From Baaleninema simplex PCC 7105 (GTDB lineage Bacteria; Cyanobacteriota; Cyanobacteriia; Cyanobacteriales; Geitlerinemataceae), in the NCBI RefSeq assembly GCF_000332355.1, contig NZ_KB235962.1, positions 301,700 to 338,546 of the forward strand: a stretch of 36,847 nt of DNA, written 5' to 3'. The notes under the pieces are model-generated. The model searched no databases and was not told where the DNA came from. It saw only the letters and a list, made by a program, of their open reading frames with translations. This document shows, piece by piece, positions 33,798 to 36,847 of the stretch. Every line of letters starts with the position of its first letter. Position 1 is the stretch's first letter. Both the position numbers and the translations under genes were made by a program.

Positions 33798-33830
33798 TCC
33801 GCATCTCTTGATTTTGGAGGTGCGGATTTT
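33798..33830 (+). terminator. Probable intrinsic terminator of bioB
   Basis: A 10-bp stem TCCGCATCTC/GAGGTGCGGA (one G-U pair) with a 9-base loop, followed by TTTT, 39 bp past the bioB stop. Confidence 0.7.
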
Positions 33831-33958
33831 GGTATTGGGGCGAAGGTAGAATCGAGATAGGGTTGGCGAAAGTGGGAGATGGTATCTTCCCCAATTCGCT
33901 GTTTGCCAAGTTGGGAAAAATGCAAAACTAGAAGAAGACGATTAGCGAGCTATCTACA

Positions 33959-34183
33959 ATGTCAGACTTACTCCAAAGAATTACGATTAATCCCCAACAG
34001 TGCGGCGGTCGTCCCTGCATCCGAGGGATGAGAATCCGGGTATCGGATGTATTAGATCTCTTCGCGGCGGGTCTGAGTTCAGAAGAAATCTTAGAGGAAA
34101 TGCCCGATCTCGAAGCAGACGATCTCAAGGCATCCCTTCTCTATGCTTCGCGGAAACTGAATCACCCAGTTTTAGTCGGATGA
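33959..34183 (+). CDS. DUF433 antitoxin
   Basis: A 74-residue helix-turn-helix-type protein with the DUF433 core: ITINPQQCGGRPCIRGMRIR, VSDVLDLFAAGLSSEEILEE, then MPDLEADDLKASLLYA. DUF433 proteins act as antitoxins to DUF5615 toxins and probably repress their own operon. The stop overlaps the ATG of the next gene by 4 bases, the typical coupling of a toxin-antitoxin pair. Confidence 0.9.
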   Translation: MSDLLQRITINPQQCGGRPCIRGMRIRVSDVLDLFAAGLSSEEILEEMPDLEADDLKASLLYASRKLNHPVLVG

Positions 34184-34518
34184 CGATCTGGGTAGATGCA
34201 CACCTGTCTCCGGCGATCGCCACCTGGATTACAAGAACTTTTGGAATTGAAGCCGTCGCCTTACGGGATCTTGGACTAAGAGACGCAGAAGATCCTGAAA
34301 TCTTTGAAGCTGCAAAAGCACAGCAGGCGATTGTGATGACTAAAGACAGTGACTTTGTGGATTTAGTCGAGCGGCTTGGTTCGCCACCCCAAATTATTTG
34401 GTTGACTTGTGGCAATACCTCCAACGCTCGTTTACAGGAGATTCTAAGTGAGACGTTACCCAGAGCGTTGGAAATTTTGCAGTCTGGTGAGGCATTAGTC
34501 GAAATTAGTGGAGACTAG
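34180..34518 (+). CDS. DUF5615 PIN-like toxin
   Basis: A 112-residue protein of the DUF5615 (Mut7-C/PIN-like) family, a putative ribonuclease toxin. The first acidic residue is D6 in IWVDAHLSP; RDLGLRDAEDPEIFEAA and MTKDSDFVDL contribute further acidic residues of the active site, followed by PPQIIWLTCGNTSN. The ATG at 34180 lies inside the antitoxin stop. The length is normal, so the pair appears intact. It adjoins a broken restriction-like gene and an insertion sequence. Confidence 0.9.
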   Translation: MTIWVDAHLSPAIATWITRTFGIEAVALRDLGLRDAEDPEIFEAAKAQQAIVMTKDSDFVDLVERLGSPPQIIWLTCGNTSNARLQEILSETLPRALEILQSGEALVEISGD

Positions 34519-34768
34519 CACTGCAAGATAACCGATTCAGCTACATACGGATAAAAGCTGCGATGACGGTACTAATTTCAAGGTTATCTACCGCCGCTGC
34601 ATTTTGCTGTTAGATGGCTTAAGCTATATTTGTCCACTCTTTTCAAGGTGGTTAACGAGATAGCTAGCTTTTAGCAATCTGATAAGTTTTCTCTACTCCA
34701 CACAAAGTTCTACTTAACCGGATAAGCACGTTACAAATTGTATGACCAACTAAATAAAACCTAATAAT

Positions 34769-35570
34769 TTAATCTTGTCTTAAGTCACACAGTTCACTTG
34801 CCTTGTTAAGCAGCAATTCAGACCTTGACACTAGAAAACTATCGTAGTCATCATCGATGAAGGCATTAGCAGGACAGAAATGTGTAGATATTATTTGCTG
34901 GAAGCTTTCCTCGCAATCAGGCATTTCTATACGATACTTACTAGGCTGTTTGTTTTTTATTTTGTTATTGTCACTCCTAGAAAGCAATGCAAAGTTTGCT
35001 AAGCAATTAATTTCATCGTCTTTATATTTTTCAAGGTTTTGCAAGTAAGATTTTGGGAAGATATGATGAAATTCTTTTCGATTGCCTTGCGCTAAAACAT
35101 TTTTCAATGATATATTTGTACCTTGAATAAAGTTTAAAGGTTTGCCTTGTGCTAACAGCAAAATAAATGTTCTGGTTGCCACTGAATTCATTCGGAAATA
35201 ATTCTTGAGAAAAAAACTAGTATCTAATGATATGTCAAAACTTTCGAGTTGATGAGGTTGACCTGTCTTGAGTTTTTTTACTTCTGCTAAATCTAAATCT
35301 GTACTTTTAGATGCTCCTCGTGCATACCTTTTAGAGAAACACGCACGCCAAAACCATTTTTTGATAGCCTGATATTGCTCTTGAGGTACAGGAGGGGGCT
35401 GTTTTTGTGGTGACGAAAAGAATGATGATAGAACGGCTAAAATGTTTTCCATTGGTAGAAGCTTAAGAGAGAATACATTTAGCTCATCTTTCAAAAAGTC
35501 AATCGCTCTGAATATACCCGTCTGAATTTCATCGAATTTATTTCGTACTTCGCTACCAGGAAGATCCATG
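34769..35570 (-). pseudogene. 3' remnant of a GmrSD-like (DUF262/DUF1524) gene
   Basis: About 266 codons on the minus strand encode the C-terminal part of a DUF262-family protein. They include a DUF1524-type HNH nuclease motif (NRKEFHHIFPKSYLQ), then NCLANFALLSRSDNNKIKNK and PSKYRIEMP. The N-terminal DUF262 domain is missing: the reading frame runs into the insertion sequence at 35571, beyond which it continues only as an antisense shadow of the transposase. GmrSD-type proteins cut modified phage DNA, so this was probably a defence gene inactivated by insertion. Its low G+C content differs from bioB nearby. Confidence 0.75.
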
Positions 35571-35594
35571 GGGTGCATCCCAGTTTTGCAAGTG

Positions 35595-36428
35595 TTAGGC
35601 GTAAAAGTCTCCATTGAGATAAGCACAGCGTTGCTTGAGGACTTGTGGAACGTTCTGACGTTCCCACTGAGCGCCGGAAATCTTGAGACGCCGACCAATC
35701 TGCTTGACCGTCGATTCAATGGCTCCAGAGCCGATAGAAATCCCTTCACACTGGTAATAGCTGTAGTTGACGATGCGGTGTCGATGTTTTTGCACGTAAG
35801 CCACCAACTTGGTGACGCGCGGGTGTGACCAATCCTCGAACTGAGCCAGCGACCCCTCCACATCACCTCGCCACAAACAAGCTTCAACGGCATCGAGACG
35901 CTGCTGTGACCCACCCACTTTCCCTAAATTCTCCGTCAAATGATACCAATCGAGAACTTCTTGCCGCTGAGTGGTATCACCTATGTCGGCAAAGAGATTC
36001 CAGATCCCATCGTGTCCATCTCCGAGGCAGATTAGAGGCGTGGCCAAGGGTTGTTGATTGACCCAATTCACCAAGCCCTCGTTATCTTCAAAGAAAGCTC
36101 CTACACTCGCCCCATGGAGATTGACGGCTTTGTAATCTCGCCAGATACAGGGGTCTCCGACGGCGGTACGCAGACGGACTTTACCTCCATCGAGGCTCAT
36201 TTCAGCGACGGTCTCTTCGAGTTGGGGCAGTTCAAACTTTTGACGATGTACCAAGCGTTGCTGGCTACTTGCAGAAACGGTCATGCCCGTTAAGACCTCA
36301 AGATCTTGAGCCGCCCGCTCGTAGGAGGAGTTGGCGCTCAGGAGTAAACAGCATTTCTCCAGCTCGGGACTCCATCGACTGTGTGCTTTGACCTCTAGCT
36401 TCTGGGCTTGTGGCTCGCTCAGACTCAA
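35595..36428 (-). CDS. ISKra4-family transposase, catalytic part (second frame)
   Basis: A frame of 277 codons carrying most of an ISKra4-type transposase: EMSLDGGKVRLRTAVGDPC, then LICLGDGHDGIWNLFADI, VLDWYHLTENLGKVGG, and the C-terminal GSGAIESTVKQIGRRLKISG. These hold the expected acidic residues (D in LDGGK, D in LGDGHDG, E in GAIES). The frame is open upstream of 36428 through TVKSLLGRL and has no good start of its own. It is continuous with the 36446-36655 frame only after a -1 shift. Confidence 0.8.
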   Translation of the reverse strand: MSLSEPQAQKLEVKAHSRWSPELEKCCLLLSANSSYERAAQDLEVLTGMTVSASSQQRLVHRQKFELPQLEETVAEMSLDGGKVRLRTAVGDPCIWRDYKAVNLHGASVGAFFEDNEGLVNWVNQQPLATPLICLGDGHDGIWNLFADIGDTTQRQEVLDWYHLTENLGKVGGSQQRLDAVEACLWRGDVEGSLAQFEDWSHPRVTKLVAYVQKHRHRIVNYSYYQCEGISIGSGAIESTVKQIGRRLKISGAQWERQNVPQVLKQRCAYLNGDFYA

Positions 36429-36445
36429 GCGACCGAGAAGACTTT

Positions 36446-36655
36446 TTACCGTCCGTTTTCTTCCGCCTTGGCTGCCGCTGCTGTTTTGGATAAAAAATTT
36501 CCCACTTCTGGGCTAACGTGTTCTAATAGCTGATGACGGACGGTTTTTTCGATGCCAGATAGGGTTTGAATCTCTTCTGGGTCACTTCCTTCGTAGAGTA
36601 GAGCGGCAATCGCTCGAGCGTGAGCTTGAATTTGGCGACGTTTTTCAGCATCCAT
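36446..36655 (-). CDS. ISKra4-family transposase, N-terminal part (first frame)
   Basis: A 69-codon frame starting MDAEKRRQIQAHARAIAALL, with PEEIQTLSGIEKTVRHQLLE and VSPEVGNFLSK, the usual beginning of ISKra4 transposases. It stops at TAA (36446-36448) just where the downstream frame takes over in -1. A-runs at the shift (four A and five A on the minus strand) could allow programmed frameshifting, or one base may simply have been gained or lost. Confidence 0.7.
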   Translation of the reverse strand: MDAEKRRQIQAHARAIAALLYEGSDPEEIQTLSGIEKTVRHQLLEHVSPEVGNFLSKTAAAAKAEENGR

Positions 36656-36847
36656 GAGCTAGGCTTGACTCCGACTTGGGCAACTCCTTTTAGCTTAACT
36701 CCCTTCTCTCAAACCGCTCTAAGTAGGGCTTGCTGAAAAGAAGTGAAAAGCTTACGGCGTAGGGCTTAGAGGAGTCTAGATGTGACGTCAAGAGCCCGAA
36801 AAAGAGGTAAAATTGAAAATTATCGTGCATCCAGTCAGAGAAAATGT

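Larger units (their letters stand above)
35571..36847 (-). mobile_element. ISKra4-like insertion sequence
   Basis: The transposase at 35595-36655 with an element end near 35571, where GGGTGCATCCCAGT abuts the broken GmrSD-like gene. That end resembles the MITE family 2 end GGGTGCATCTCA. I do not find a complementary end GATGCACCC before the window stops, so the right boundary is unknown and the feature is given to the window edge provisionally. Confidence 0.6.

Noticed and set aside
34769-35914. A 381-codon continuous frame as one protein
   Set aside because: The first ~115 codons are antisense to the transposase; only the part below 35571 has GmrSD-like features.

Overview
The window comes from a cyanobacterium, probably filamentous or otherwise large-genomed. 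Evidence: the GCGATCGC-type (HIP1) octamer is scattered throughout; there are genes for plastocyanin (petE) and the aerobic Mg-protoporphyrin monomethyl ester cyclase (acsF); and cyanobacterial families are present (CHASE2 cyclase next to DUF928, a Nif11 peptide, a 4-Cys Ser/Thr kinase, DUF4332). No rRNA, tRNA or CRISPR array was recognised. Function calls rest on reading motifs by eye; no database search was possible.

Left part (1-16.9 kb), core-like and rich in HIP1. A CHASE2 nucleotide cyclase overlaps its DUF928 partner. A PilT-type ATPase is followed by a Nif11-like peptide. Then come DUF4332, a bacterial-type CrtI phytoene desaturase (unusual in cyanobacteria), a CPA1 antiporter with a TrkA-N domain and its small downstream partner, a gene with a possible TIR/deoxyribosyltransferase-like end, a DUF4149-like membrane protein, queC, a PAS histidine kinase, and a divergent NarL-type response regulator.

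Middle part (17-27.5 kb), all on the minus strand, visibly more A+T-rich, poor in HIP1 and studded with miniature transposable elements. Read in transcription order: an ECF-like sigma factor with a multi-pass membrane protein; an HXXEE-family membrane protein with a membrane-anchored alpha/beta hydrolase; an aerolysin/ETX-MTX2-like beta-pore-forming protein; then a LodA-like quinoprotein oxidase with its LodB-like flavoprotein maturase. The LodA and pore-former genes share a block of about 31 bp at the same internal spacing in their 5' regions, and each has a copy of the same MITE further upstream in the same orientation. This looks like a transferred, co-regulated antagonism or secretion-type island and is the best candidate for an undescribed system. 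That is inference.

Right part (28-36.8 kb). A 4-Cys/TM2 Ser/Thr kinase, acsF with a clear terminator, petE, a small secreted protein, and bioB with a terminator. The edge is accessory: a DUF433/DUF5615 toxin-antitoxin pair, then the 3' remnant of a GmrSD-like (DUF262/DUF1524) gene cut by an ISKra4-like insertion sequence whose transposase is split into two frames. The outer end of that element resembles the terminal repeats of one of the MITE families in the middle island, which suggests it is the autonomous partner.
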